A stretch of DNA of 64,000 nucleotides. Source: Winogradskyella helgolandensis. GTDB lineage: Bacteria > Bacteroidota > Bacteroidia > Flavobacteriales > Flavobacteriaceae. Every line of letters starts with the position of its first letter. Position 1 is the stretch's first letter. The notes below the pieces were generated by a model, which had not been told where the DNA came from, made no database searches, and saw only the letters and a program-made list of their open reading frames with translations. Position numbers and translations under genes: made by a program. Below, piece after piece: positions 34,771 to 44,974 of the stretch. The DNA is taken from the NCBI RefSeq assembly GCF_013404085.1, contig NZ_JABFHO010000001.1, positions 2,429,001-2,493,000 on the forward strand. The letters run 5' to 3'.

Positions 34771-36722
34771 AAAAAAAGAAAGTCAATTTAAGAGATTTAA
34801 AACCAAATTCAGAAGAACAACATTCTCACGATGATGGTCATAATCACGGCCACGATGATAGTAGTTCATTTAAAACCTATATACCTGCAATCATAAGTTT
34901 TACAATGCTTATCATTGGAATAGGTTTAGATTATTTTGATGTTTCCTTTTTTCAAGATTGGATTCGTATTACTTGGTACAGTTTAGCATATTTACCTGTA
35001 GGATTTCCAGTCGTAAAAGAGGGTTGGAATAGTATTAAAAAAGGTGATGTTTTTACAGAGTTCTTTTTAATGTCTATTGCTACAATTGGTGCATTTATTA
35101 TTGGTGAATATCCCGAAGGTGTTGCAGTAATGCTATTTTATGCAGTAGGCGAATTATTTCAAAGTGCTGCTGTAAATCGTGCAAAAGGAAATATAAAAGC
35201 ATTATTAGATGTTAGACCTAAAGAAGCCAATGTATTTCGTGAGGGAGATTATAAAAGTGTTTCGCCTGAAGTTGTCAATATTGGAGAGAAAATTCAAATT
35301 CGTGTAGGTGAAAAAATTCCATTGGATGGCATTTTATTATCCGAAAAAGCATCTTTAAATACAGCTGCGTTAACAGGAGAAAGCAAACCAGATTCCATTC
35401 AAAAAGAAGCAAAGGTTTACGCAGGTAGTATTAATTTGGAAAGCGTTATTGAAGTTGAGGTAACCAATAAGTTTGAAGACAGTTCTATTGCGAGAATATT
35501 AGACTTGGTTCAAAATGCAACAGCACGTAAATCTAAAACAGAATTATTTATCAGACAGTTCGCTCGAATCTATACACCAATTGTAGTGTTTTTAGCTATT
35601 GGTGTTACTTTTATACCTTACTTTTTTGTAGAAGATTATGTGTTTAGAGATTGGTTATACAGAGCCTTAATTTTCTTGGTAATATCTTGTCCTTGTGCGT
35701 TAGTGATTTCAATTCCATTAGGATATTTCGGTGGATTGGGAGCAGCTTCCAAAAATGGAATCTTATTTAAAGGTGCTTCATTTTTAGATGCAATGACCAA
35801 GATAAATACTTTGGTAATGGACAAAACAGGAACCGTAACTAAAGGTGTTTTTAAAATCAAAGAAGTAAAAGCAATTGATTGGAAAGAAACCGAATTTATG
35901 CAATACTTAATGGCGATGGAAGAACAATCCACGCATCCAATTGCTAAAGCAATTTTAGAGTATAAATCAGAAGGAGAAGATTTTGAAGCACAAGACGTTT
36001 CTGAAATAGCAGGTAAAGGATTAAAAGGAATTGTAAGTGGTAAAATAGTTTTAGTAGGAAATAAAGCCTTAATGACTGCGAATAATATTGATGTTCCAAC
36101 TGAAACGGAATCTATTGTAGAATCTATCGTTTTAGTAGCAATCGATAATCAATTTGCAGGTTATGTAGTAATAGCAGATGAATTAAAGGAAGATGCAAAA
36201 GAAACTATTACAGCATTACAAAAAGTAGGTATCAAAAATATTATGATGCTTTCCGGTGACAAAGATTCCATTACTCAACAAGTCGCAAAAGAATTGAATA
36301 TTAAAAATGCTAAAGGTGGATTATTACCAGAAGATAAATTAAACGAAGTTGAAATTTTAAAGAAAAATCCTGAAAACAAAGTGGCTTTTATTGGTGATGG
36401 CATTAATGACGCACCTGTTTTAGCAGCAAGTAACGTTGGTATTGCAATGGGTGGTTTAGGTAGTGATGTCGCAATAGAAACAGCAGATGTTATCATTCAA
36501 ACAGACCAACCATCAAAAGTTGTGAGAGCAATAAAAATAGGTCGTTCCACTCGAAAAATAGTTTGGCAGAATATAATATTGGCATTTGGTGTTAAGGTGA
36601 TTGTATTGATTTTAGGAGCAGGTGGTTTAGCCACAATGTGGGAAGCAGTTTTTGCAGATGTAGGAGTAGCCTTATTAGCCATTTTAAATGCAGTCAGGTT
36701 ACAGAGAATGAGTTGGGATTAA
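34767..36722 (+). CDS. Zn/Cd/Pb-type P1B-2 ATPase
   Basis: The 651-residue pump has a His-rich N-terminus (EEQHSHDDGHNHGHDD) in place of a CxxC-type HMA domain. The transmembrane metal site SCPCALVIS (Cys308, Cys310) and the phosphorylated Asp352 in DKTGTVTKG are present, with GDGINDAPVLA in the hinge. The CPCALVIS form and the His-rich tail fit the ZntA/CadA subgroup that exports Zn2+, Cd2+ or Pb2+ from the cytoplasm. It overlaps the DUF3703 gene by 4 bp and closes the czc operon. The periplasmic metal it delivers could then be removed by the CzcABC pump. Confidence 0.9.
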   Translation: MKKKKVNLRDLKPNSEEQHSHDDGHNHGHDDSSSFKTYIPAIISFTMLIIGIGLDYFDVSFFQDWIRITWYSLAYLPVGFPVVKEGWNSIKKGDVFTEFFLMSIATIGAFIIGEYPEGVAVMLFYAVGELFQSAAVNRAKGNIKALLDVRPKEANVFREGDYKSVSPEVVNIGEKIQIRVGEKIPLDGILLSEKASLNTAALTGESKPDSIQKEAKVYAGSINLESVIEVEVTNKFEDSSIARILDLVQNATARKSKTELFIRQFARIYTPIVVFLAIGVTFIPYFFVEDYVFRDWLYRALIFLVISCPCALVISIPLGYFGGLGAASKNGILFKGASFLDAMTKINTLVMDKTGTVTKGVFKIKEVKAIDWKETEFMQYLMAMEEQSTHPIAKAILEYKSEGEDFEAQDVSEIAGKGLKGIVSGKIVLVGNKALMTANNIDVPTETESIVESIVLVAIDNQFAGYVVIADELKEDAKETITALQKVGIKNIMMLSGDKDSITQQVAKELNIKNAKGGLLPEDKLNEVEILKKNPENKVAFIGDGINDAPVLAASNVGIAMGGLGSDVAIETADVIIQTDQPSKVVRAIKIGRSTRKIVWQNIILAFGVKVIVLILGAGGLATMWEAVFADVGVALLAILNAVRLQRMSWD

Positions 36723-36793
36723 GCAGATTAGTCAATTAAACTTCTGTTAAACAAAATCAATAGTTGTTAAAATTTCGTAACTTCGCAATCAAT

Positions 36794-37207
36794 ATGAAGC
36801 AATTTTTCCATAAAATAATGTCTTTAGCAATGGTTTTTGTAGTGTTATTCTCTACAATGTCATTTACTGTGAATATGCATTATTGTGGAGATACTTTAGT
36901 AGAAACTGCTATTTTCCATAAAGCCAAAGGTTGCGGTATGGAAATGGAAAAACCTTCAACTGATGGTTGTTCAATCACCAAGAAAAATTGTTGTGATGAG
37001 GAACAATTAGTTGTCGATGGTCAAGATGAATTACAATTGCAAGTTGACAAAATCTCATTTGAGCAACAGGTATTCATCGCTTCATTTGTTTATACTTACA
37101 TTAACCTTTTTGAAGGTTTAGATAACAATGTATCTTCTTTTGAAGAATACGAACCACCACTCGTCATAAAGCAAATCTTCAAGATTGACGAGACTTATTT
37201 AATTTGA
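36794..37207 (+). CDS. HYC-CC-PP family small exported protein heading the cus cluster
   Basis: The ATG at 36794 (MKQFFHKIMSLAMVFVVLF) is preferred over an upstream in-frame start. The 137-residue protein has a signal segment, then MHYCGD, GCGMEME, NCCDEE and a late YEPPLV. The ordered motifs HYC, CC and PP define the Bacteroidota HYC-CC-PP family. Cys and Met residues suit copper binding. It precedes the cus operon, separated by a structured leader, and parallels the His-rich relative before czcA. Binding or sensing of periplasmic copper is an inference. Confidence 0.72.
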   Translation: MKQFFHKIMSLAMVFVVLFSTMSFTVNMHYCGDTLVETAIFHKAKGCGMEMEKPSTDGCSITKKNCCDEEQLVVDGQDELQLQVDKISFEQQVFIASFVYTYINLFEGLDNNVSSFEEYEPPLVIKQIFKIDETYLI

Positions 37208-37531
37208 TTTTTAAACAATAGACTCTTTTATCCTATGACAGCAATGTTGTAAGGATAATTTGCTGTATTCGGTGTTTTCTTAATACCGAATGAATTTTAA
37301 AATGATTGATAGTGAATTTGAATTATATTTTCTTTAGATGAAATAGAAAATATAAGCATAGCCAAAGTTACGGTTCTATTTTATATTGAAATATAAAGGA
37401 AATAGAACTGCGAAGCACATCACGAACACCTATTTATGCTATAGAATAGATGTGAGTAAACTAATTCAATCGATTATTTTGAAGTTTATCAGGTATTCTA
37501 CCAATGTCTAACTGTTTAATAATCAAAATTT
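37208..37531 (+). promoter_or_regulatory. 324-bp structured leader of the cus operon
   Basis: No gene is visible. Five perfect dyads lie in a row: TTATCCT/AGGATAA (37228-37234, 37252-37258), ACAGCAA/TTGCTGT (37238-37244, 37260-37266), ATTCGGT/ACCGAAT (37267-37273, 37285-37291), an 11-bp stem (37323-37333, 37345-37355) and a 9+6-bp stem around 37373-37408. The first two cross each other, so they form either alternative structures or a pseudoknot. This suggests RNA-level control, but I do not recognise a known riboswitch. Confidence 0.5.
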
Positions 37532-40500
37532 ATGCTTAATAAAGCAATCAAATTTCTCATCGAGAATAAACTCGTTGCAGTACTACTTCTCGTCCTTTTC
37601 GTAGGATGGGGAACAGTAAATGCACCTTTTAATTGGGATACAGGATTTTTACCAAGTAATCCTGTGGCTGTTGATGCCATTCCGGATATTGGAGAAAATC
37701 AACAAATTGTATTTACAAAGTGGGATGGTCGTTCGCCACAAGATATAGAAGACCAAATTACATATCCATTAACCACATCCTTGTTAGGGATTCCTGGAGT
37801 AAAAACCATTCGTAGTTCTTCTATGTTCGGCTTTTCAAGTATCTATATCATTTTTGAAGAAGACATCGAATTTTACTGGAGTAGAAGTCGTATTCTCGAA
37901 AAACTTAATTCCTTACCAAGTGGTTTATTACCCGAAGGTGTTAATCCTGCATTGGGTCCCGATGCCACAGGATTAGGACAAATATTTTGGTACACGCTTG
38001 AAGGTCGTGATGAAAATGGAAACGTTACAGGTGGTTGGGATTTACAGGAATTACGAAGTATTCAAGATTACTATGTAAAGTATGCGCTGTCCTCTGCAAG
38101 TGGTGTTTCAGAGGTTGCTTCTATTGGTGGCTATGTTCAAGAATATCAAGTGGACGTGAATCCAGAACTAATGCGTCAGTATAATATTGGATTACATCAC
38201 GTTGTAAAAGCAGTTAAGGAAAGTAATAAAGACATTGGTGCACAGACTTTGGAAATTAACCAAGCCGAATATTTAGTTCGTGGTTTGGGTTATGTGAAAT
38301 CCATTTCAGACATCGAAAATGCAGTAGTCACTTCAGAAGATTATACTTCAATTAGGATAAAGGATATTGGTAAAGTTTCATTAGGTCCTGCAACAAGACG
38401 TGGATTATTAGATAAAGAAGGCGCAGAGGTTGTTGGTGCTGTTGTGGTGGCTCGTTATGGCGCAAACCCAATGGAAGTCATTAATAACGTAAAGGAAAAA
38501 ATTAATGAATTAAGTGCAGGATTACCTTCAAAAGTATTAGCGGATGGTAGAACCTCACAAGTAACCATAGTGCCTTTTTACGATAGAACAGAATTGATAC
38601 AAGAAACATTAGGCACACTTAACGAAGCCTTAACTCTTGAAATATTGATTACCATTTTAGTAATAATTATTATGGTGTTTAATCTTCGAGCTTCCGTACT
38701 AATTTCTGGACTATTACCTGTTGCAGTTTTAATGGTATTTATTGCAATGAAACTCTTTGGTGTAGATGCCAACATTGTCGCTTTATCAGGTATTGCTATT
38801 GCTATCGGTACAATGGTCGATGTTGGTGTCATACTATCAGAAAATATCATTCGGCATTTAGATGAAGATGATGGAACTCAATCCATTAATACGGTAGTTT
38901 ATAACGCAACAGCAGAAGTGTCTGGTGCAATCGTAACCGCAGTTATGACAACTATTATCAGTTTCATTCCTGTATTTACAATGATTGGAGCGGAAGGAAA
39001 ACTATTCAGACCATTAGCCTTCACAAAGACTTTTGCACTAACAGCTTCTATAATCGTGGCGTTATTTTTAATTCCACCGTTTGCTGCATTTTTATTCAGA
39101 AAGAAAAACATTAAAAACACTTTTAAATATGTTTTAAATGGCGTTTTAATAGCATTGGGAATCGTAGCCATAATTTATGGGTATTGGTTAGGATTGATTT
39201 TGATAGCGTTTGGAATTACAGCACTTCTCAATCTTCAAAGTAAGATAACAGACAAGCAAGCTAATCTTATCAATATCATTATTTCGGTATCAGCTATTGT
39301 ATTCTTGTTAGCTGAATATTGGAGACCATTAGGCGTTGATAAAAGCATTTTCTGGAATCTCATTTTTGTTAGTGTTATTTGCTTTGGTTTATTGGGTGTT
39401 TTCTCATTATTCATCAAATATTACACACGCATTTTAAAGTGGTGTTTAGATAATAAGTTGCTCTTTTTGTCTGTTCCAACAGCAATTGTGATTGCAGGAT
39501 TTTTCATTATGAAAAATACAGGCAAAGAGTTTATGCCATCATTAAATGAAGGCTCATTTCTACTAATGCCAACCTCGATGCCTCATTCTGGCGTAGAAGA
39601 AAACAAACGTGTTTTACAGCAATTGGATATGGCTGTCGCCAGTATTCCAGAGATTGAAACCGTAGTTGGTAAAGCAGGTAGAACAGAATCAGCTTTAGAC
39701 CCAGCACCTTTATCAATGTATGAAAATATCATTCAGTACAAACCAGAATATATGCTGAATGAAAACAGAGAGCGTCAACGCTATAAAGTCAATGATGATG
39801 GTGAATATGTGTTAAAAAACGGAATGTCATTGCGAGCGGAACAGAGTGAAGCGTGGCAATCTCTTAATGCAAAAGAACAACTCATTCCAGACGATGATGG
39901 CGAGTTCTACCGTAATTGGCGACCAGAAATACAGTCACCAGACGATATTTGGAATGAAATCGTAAGAGTTACAAAGTTACCAGGTGTTACATCTGCACCA
40001 AAACTACAACCTATTGAAACCCGATTAGTAATGCTTCAAACAGGAATGCGAGCACCAATGGGAATTAAAGTTAAAGGTCAAGACTTAAAGCAAATAGAAG
40101 CGTTTGGAGTGCAATTAGAAAACATCATCAAGGAAGCTGAAGGTGTTAAAAAAGAAGCTGTTTTTGCAGACCGTATTGTTGGTAAACCCTATTTGTTAAT
40201 TGATATTGATAGAGAGAAAATTGCACGTTATGGCATTTCGATACAAGATGTTCAAGATGTATTAAAAGTAGCAGTTGGTGGTATGGTCTTAACCCAAACG
40301 GTTGAAGGTCGAGAGCGATATGGTGTTCGAGTACGATACCCAAGAGAATTACGCGCAAACCCAACAGACTTACAACAGATTTATGTGCCAGTTGAAAAAG
40401 GTAGTCCTGTGCCATTAAGCGAATTGGCAACTATTCGTTATGAACAAGGTCCACAAGTTATTAAAAGTGAAGACACCTTTTTGGTAGGTTACGTCTTGTT

Positions 40501-41233
40501 TGATAAATTAGATGGCTTTGCAGAAGTAAGCGTTGTTGAAAATGCACAAGCACTAATCCAAGAAAAGATAGATTCTGGTGAGTTAATTGTACCAAAAGGA
40601 ATCAACTATGCATTTACAGGAACGTATGAAAATCAGTTACGAGCAGAAAAAACCTTGTCGGTTGTTGTACCGTTAGCATTGGCAATCATTTTCTTAATTC
40701 TGTATTTCCAGTTCCGTTCGGTTGGTACGTCCTTAATGGTATTCACAGGTATCGCAGTAGCGTTTGCAGGTGGTTTTATAATGATTTGGCTCTATGGCCA
40801 AGATTGGTTTTTAAACTTCAATTTCTTTGGCGAAAATATGCGAGACTTATTCCAGATGCACCCAATCAATTTAAGTGTAGCAGTTTGGGTTGGATTTATT
40901 GCACTCTTCGGTATAGCAACAGATGATGGTGTAGTAATGGCAACTTATTTAACCCAAACATTCGATAGAAACACACCAGATAATAAAAAGGAAATTAGAG
41001 CATCCATAGTGGAAGCAGGAGAAAAACGTATCAGACCCTGTTTAATGACTACAGCTACAACCATTTTAGCATTATTACCAGTATTAACCTCTACAGGTCG
41101 AGGAAGCGATATAATGATACCTATGGCAATACCAAGTTTTGGTGGAATGCTTATAGCCTTAATAACCTTATTTGTAGTTCCAGTATTATATAGCTGGAAA
41201 GCCGAATTTCAACTTAAAAGAACTGTAAAATGA
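37532..41233 (+). CDS. cusA: CusA-like Cu/Ag efflux RND pump
   Basis: The 1233-residue pump has the HME-RND architecture with two large periplasmic loops and about twelve membrane helices. The TM4 motif IAIGTMVDVGVILSEN (Asp430, Glu437) has the CusA-type form instead of the Zn-type DFG. It is longer than E. coli CusA (1047 residues) because of an extra hydrophobic region around residues 525-620 that looks like additional membrane helices. Its stop overlaps the cusC start by 4 bp (ATGA). With the adjacent outer-membrane factor and adaptor it should export Cu+ or Ag+ from the periplasm. Confidence 0.9.
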   Translation: MLNKAIKFLIENKLVAVLLLVLFVGWGTVNAPFNWDTGFLPSNPVAVDAIPDIGENQQIVFTKWDGRSPQDIEDQITYPLTTSLLGIPGVKTIRSSSMFGFSSIYIIFEEDIEFYWSRSRILEKLNSLPSGLLPEGVNPALGPDATGLGQIFWYTLEGRDENGNVTGGWDLQELRSIQDYYVKYALSSASGVSEVASIGGYVQEYQVDVNPELMRQYNIGLHHVVKAVKESNKDIGAQTLEINQAEYLVRGLGYVKSISDIENAVVTSEDYTSIRIKDIGKVSLGPATRRGLLDKEGAEVVGAVVVARYGANPMEVINNVKEKINELSAGLPSKVLADGRTSQVTIVPFYDRTELIQETLGTLNEALTLEILITILVIIIMVFNLRASVLISGLLPVAVLMVFIAMKLFGVDANIVALSGIAIAIGTMVDVGVILSENIIRHLDEDDGTQSINTVVYNATAEVSGAIVTAVMTTIISFIPVFTMIGAEGKLFRPLAFTKTFALTASIIVALFLIPPFAAFLFRKKNIKNTFKYVLNGVLIALGIVAIIYGYWLGLILIAFGITALLNLQSKITDKQANLINIIISVSAIVFLLAEYWRPLGVDKSIFWNLIFVSVICFGLLGVFSLFIKYYTRILKWCLDNKLLFLSVPTAIVIAGFFIMKNTGKEFMPSLNEGSFLLMPTSMPHSGVEENKRVLQQLDMAVASIPEIETVVGKAGRTESALDPAPLSMYENIIQYKPEYMLNENRERQRYKVNDDGEYVLKNGMSLRAEQSEAWQSLNAKEQLIPDDDGEFYRNWRPEIQSPDDIWNEIVRVTKLPGVTSAPKLQPIETRLVMLQTGMRAPMGIKVKGQDLKQIEAFGVQLENIIKEAEGVKKEAVFADRIVGKPYLLIDIDREKIARYGISIQDVQDVLKVAVGGMVLTQTVEGRERYGVRVRYPRELRANPTDLQQIYVPVEKGSPVPLSELATIRYEQGPQVIKSEDTFLVGYVLFDKLDGFAEVSVVENAQALIQEKIDSGELIVPKGINYAFTGTYENQLRAEKTLSVVVPLALAIIFLILYFQFRSVGTSLMVFTGIAVAFAGGFIMIWLYGQDWFLNFNFFGENMRDLFQMHPINLSVAVWVGFIALFGIATDDGVVMATYLTQTFDRNTPDNKKEIRASIVEAGEKRIRPCLMTTATTILALLPVLTSTGRGSDIMIPMAIPSFGGMLIALITLFVVPVLYSWKAEFQLKRTVK

Positions 41234-42465
41234 AACAGATAAAATCACACATAAAAACAGTCTTTATTCTTTGTTCGTTATTCTTTGTTCTCATTGGAAA
41301 TGCACAGCAATTAGAAACGTTAATCAATGAAGCAGTAGCGAACAACCCAGAGATTCAAAAGTTTGAGTTACAATACAAAAGAGCTTCTGAAAAAGTAAAC
41401 GAAGTCAATACCATTCCTAATACCGAATTTGGTGTTGGTTACTTTGTAAGTGAACCAGAAACACGAACAGGAGCACAACGCTTTAAAGTATCTGCTAAAC
41501 AAATGTTACCGTGGTTCGGAACCATTACATCAAGAGAAAACTATGTGAGTTCATTGGCAGATGCTAAATACGAGGACATTGTTATCGCAAAGCGAAAACT
41601 AATGGCTTCGGTATCTCAATCCTATTATAATCTATACGCCAACAAAGCAAAGCAAGAGGTCTTAACTGAAAATATTAAACTATTAGAAACTTATGAGACG
41701 TTGGCATTAACTTCTGTTGAGGTTGGTAAAGCATCCGCAGTAGATGTGTTGCGATTGCAAATGCGCCAAAACGAAATGCAACAATTAAAAGATGTGTTAA
41801 GTCAACAATTTTTAGCAGAACAAACTAACTTCAATAATCTATTGAATCGAGAAAATGATGTTGAGGTCAATGTGGTAGATAGTCTAATGATACCTTCAGA
41901 AGATTTTGAAATCACTACTGAAAATTTAGCATTACATCCCGAATTGTTGAAGTATGATAAGCTCTATCAATCCATAGAGCAATCAGAATTATTAAATCAA
42001 AAAGAAAGCAGTCCAATGATTGGTTTTGGATTAGATTATATCAATGTTGCTGAAAGACCAAATATGGATTTCAGCGATAACGGAAAGGATATTGTAATGC
42101 CAATGGTTTCGGTATCTATCCCAATTTTCAATAAAAAATATAAATCGCAAACCAAACAAAATGATTTGCAACAGCAGGAAATTACTGCTCAAAAACAGGA
42201 ACGTTTAAATTCATTGGAAACGCTTTTAGACAAAGCGAATAACGAACGCATTTCTGCAAGAATAAGTTATGCTACCCAAACCAAAAACCTAAAGCAAGCT
42301 AAAGATGCAGAAGACATTTTAATCAAAAGCTACGAAACAGGAACGATTGATTTTAATGATGTTTTGGATATTCAAGAGTTGCAGCTAAAGTTTCAAATGA
42401 ACCAAATAGAATCTGTGAAGACCTACTATGTACAAAGTACAATCATAAATTATTTAATTCAGTAA
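41230..42465 (+). CDS. cusC: CusC/TolC-like outer-membrane factor
   Basis: The 411-residue protein has a signal peptide ending NAQQ. The TolC-type repeats follow (LETLINEAVANNPEIQKFELQ; later AKDAEDILIKSYETGTIDFNDVLDIQ in pieces), with long coiled coils (KSQTKQNDLQQQEITAQKQ). It forms the outer-membrane channel of the cus efflux system. It overlaps cusA by 4 bp and is followed after 3 bp by copA. The presence of a separate CusC contrasts with the czc cluster, where this subunit is fused to the pump. Confidence 0.88.
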   Translation: MKQIKSHIKTVFILCSLFFVLIGNAQQLETLINEAVANNPEIQKFELQYKRASEKVNEVNTIPNTEFGVGYFVSEPETRTGAQRFKVSAKQMLPWFGTITSRENYVSSLADAKYEDIVIAKRKLMASVSQSYYNLYANKAKQEVLTENIKLLETYETLALTSVEVGKASAVDVLRLQMRQNEMQQLKDVLSQQFLAEQTNFNNLLNRENDVEVNVVDSLMIPSEDFEITTENLALHPELLKYDKLYQSIEQSELLNQKESSPMIGFGLDYINVAERPNMDFSDNGKDIVMPMVSVSIPIFNKKYKSQTKQNDLQQQEITAQKQERLNSLETLLDKANNERISARISYATQTKNLKQAKDAEDILIKSYETGTIDFNDVLDIQELQLKFQMNQIESVKTYYVQSTIINYLIQ

Positions 42466-42468
42466 ACA

Positions 42469-44970
42469 ATGAAACACACATATCACATTCACGGAATGAC
42501 CTGCAACGGTTGTCGCAGTCACGTTGAAGAAACGCTCTCTAAAATAGAAGGTGTTTCAAAAGCAACAGTCGATTTAGATAAGGCAGAAGCTACCATCGAA
42601 ATGGAATCGCATATTCCCATAGAAACTTTTCAAGAAGCCTTAAAAAAGGATGGTGACAGATACAGTATTCATAAACAAGGTAAACGGCATCAACATTCAA
42701 AAGATAAAAAGAAAGAGCAACCCAAAGGAAAAGGCACAGGCACATTTTATTGTCCTATGCATTGCGAAGGCGATAAAACTTATGATGAACCAGGCGATTG
42801 TCCGGTTTGCGGAATGGATTTGGTAGAAGAACAAAATCTATCAGCAACTTCAAAGGAACAATGGACGTGTCCTATGCATCCAGAAATTGTAAAAGATGAA
42901 GCAGGTTCGTGTCCTATTTGTGGAATGGATTTAGTACCAATGGAAGCAGATAGTTCAGCAGAAGAAAAAACGTATAAGAAGCTATTAAAGAAATTTTGGA
43001 TAGCATCTGTATTCACATTACCCATTTTCTTAATTGCTATGAGCGAAATGCTTAATAACAATCCATTGTATAATATAATGGAACAGAAAAATTGGAACTG
43101 GATTCAATTTGCACTATCCATTCCAGTTGTTTTTTATGCTACTTGGATGTTCTTTGAGCGTGCTTATAGAAGCATAAAAACGTGGAATCTCAATATGTTT
43201 ACACTCATTGGAATTGGTGCAGGTGTGGCTTGGTTATTTAGTGTATTTGGTATGTTGTTTCCAGATGTATTTCCTGAACAATTTAAAACTGAATTAGGCG
43301 CAGTTCACGTTTATTTTGAAGCAGCAACAGTTATTCTAACGTTAGTGCTTTTAGGTCAGTTGTTAGAAGCTCGTGCGCATAGTAAAACCAATTCGGCAGT
43401 AAAAGAGTTACTAAAGTTAGCACCTAATAAAGCCATAAAAATAGTAGATGGTGAAGAAATTGAAGTCAGTATTGACGAGATAGAATTAAATGATATTCTA
43501 AAAGTGAAACCAGGAGATAAAATTCCTGTGGATGGTGTGATAACTGAAGGCGAAACAACTATTGACGAATCTATGATTACAGGAGAACCTATTCCTGTAA
43601 ACAAATCTCAAGAAGATAAAGTAAGTAGCGGAACAATTAATGGTAATCAATCCTTTTTAATGAAAGCTGAAAAAGTAGGAAGTGACACGCTTTTATCACA
43701 AATCATTCATATGGTTAATGATGCCAGTAGAAGTCGTGCACCTATTCAAAATTTAGCAGATAAAGTTTCAGGTTATTTTGTGCCAGTTGTAGTTCTTGTT
43801 TCTATTATCACATTTATTGTATGGTCTATTTGGGGACCAGAACCAGTTTATGTGTATGCGTTTGTAAATGCGATTGCAGTACTAATCATTGCGTGTCCTT
43901 GTGCTTTAGGTTTAGCAACACCAATGTCTGTAATGGTTGGTGTGGGTAAAGGTGCTCAAAATGGTGTATTGATTAAAAATGCTGAAGCTCTTGAAAAAAT
44001 GGATAAGGTAAATACGCTTATCGTTGACAAGACAGGAACAATTACCGAAGGAAAGCCAACAGTTGAAACCGTTGGTGCTTTTAATGATGCTTTAAGCGAA
44101 AAAGAAGTGTTACAATACATCGTTTCATTAAATACCAATAGCGAACATCCTTTAGCAGAAGCTACTGTAAAATATGGGAAAGAGCATAATGCTGAAATTT
44201 TAAAATCCGAAGATTTTAGTGCTGTTACTGGAAAAGGTGTTGAAGCTAAAATTGATGGTCAAAAAGTAGCATTAGGTAATCCTAAAATGATGGAATATGC
44301 CAAAGCTAATATTACTTCCGAAATTAAGGGTGAAGCCAAAATTTATCAAAAGCAAGGTAAAACAGTTTCTTATTTGTCAATAGATGAAACCGTTGTTGGG
44401 TATGTAGTTATAGGAGATAAAATAAAAGAAACAAGTGCCAAAGCGATTAAAGCACTTCAAGATAAAGGCATTGATGTGATAATGCTTACAGGTGATAATC
44501 ACGATACAGCACAAGCAGTAGCATCAGAACTAAATCTTGCAGATTTTAAAGCCAGTATGTTACCTGAAGACAAACTCAAAGAAGTAGAAAAACTACAAAA
44601 AAATGGAAAAGTAGTTGCTATGGCAGGTGATGGAATTAATGATGCACCAGCATTGGCAAAAAGTGATGTAGGTATTGCAATGGGAACAGGAACAGATGTA
44701 GCGATAGAAAGTGCTATGATAACACTCGTAAAAGGCGATTTACACGGTATTGTAAAAGCAAAAAAATTAAGTAATGCTGTAATGAAGAACATTAAGCAAA
44801 ACCTATTTTTTGCACTTATCTACAACACAATAGGTATACCTATTGCAGCAGGCGTATTATTCCCGTTTTTTGGTGTTTTATTGTCGCCAATGATAGCAGC
44901 GTTAGCAATGAGTTTTAGCTCTGTTTCGGTTATAGGTAACGCATTACGATTAAGAAATATTAAAATATAA
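42469..44970 (+). CDS. copA: Copper-translocating P1B-1 ATPase with HMA and two heavy-metal-binding modules
   Basis: The 833-residue protein begins with an HMA domain (GMTCNGCRSHVEE, Cys12 and Cys15). A His/Lys-rich linker leads to two CPMH...CPxCGMDL modules (about 92-118 and 134-161). The membrane core has IACPCALGLATP (Cys476, Cys478) and the phosphorylated Asp520 in DKTGTITEG; the hinge carries GDGINDAPALA. The CPCALGLATP form indicates Cu+ (CopA/CusF-linked subgroup). It pumps copper from the cytoplasm to the periplasm, from which the Cus system removes it. It lies between cusC and the adaptor gene in one operon. Confidence 0.93.
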   Translation: MKHTYHIHGMTCNGCRSHVEETLSKIEGVSKATVDLDKAEATIEMESHIPIETFQEALKKDGDRYSIHKQGKRHQHSKDKKKEQPKGKGTGTFYCPMHCEGDKTYDEPGDCPVCGMDLVEEQNLSATSKEQWTCPMHPEIVKDEAGSCPICGMDLVPMEADSSAEEKTYKKLLKKFWIASVFTLPIFLIAMSEMLNNNPLYNIMEQKNWNWIQFALSIPVVFYATWMFFERAYRSIKTWNLNMFTLIGIGAGVAWLFSVFGMLFPDVFPEQFKTELGAVHVYFEAATVILTLVLLGQLLEARAHSKTNSAVKELLKLAPNKAIKIVDGEEIEVSIDEIELNDILKVKPGDKIPVDGVITEGETTIDESMITGEPIPVNKSQEDKVSSGTINGNQSFLMKAEKVGSDTLLSQIIHMVNDASRSRAPIQNLADKVSGYFVPVVVLVSIITFIVWSIWGPEPVYVYAFVNAIAVLIIACPCALGLATPMSVMVGVGKGAQNGVLIKNAEALEKMDKVNTLIVDKTGTITEGKPTVETVGAFNDALSEKEVLQYIVSLNTNSEHPLAEATVKYGKEHNAEILKSEDFSAVTGKGVEAKIDGQKVALGNPKMMEYAKANITSEIKGEAKIYQKQGKTVSYLSIDETVVGYVVIGDKIKETSAKAIKALQDKGIDVIMLTGDNHDTAQAVASELNLADFKASMLPEDKLKEVEKLQKNGKVVAMAGDGINDAPALAKSDVGIAMGTGTDVAIESAMITLVKGDLHGIVKAKKLSNAVMKNIKQNLFFALIYNTIGIPIAAGVLFPFFGVLLSPMIAALAMSFSSVSVIGNALRLRNIKI

Positions 44971-44974
44971 CATT

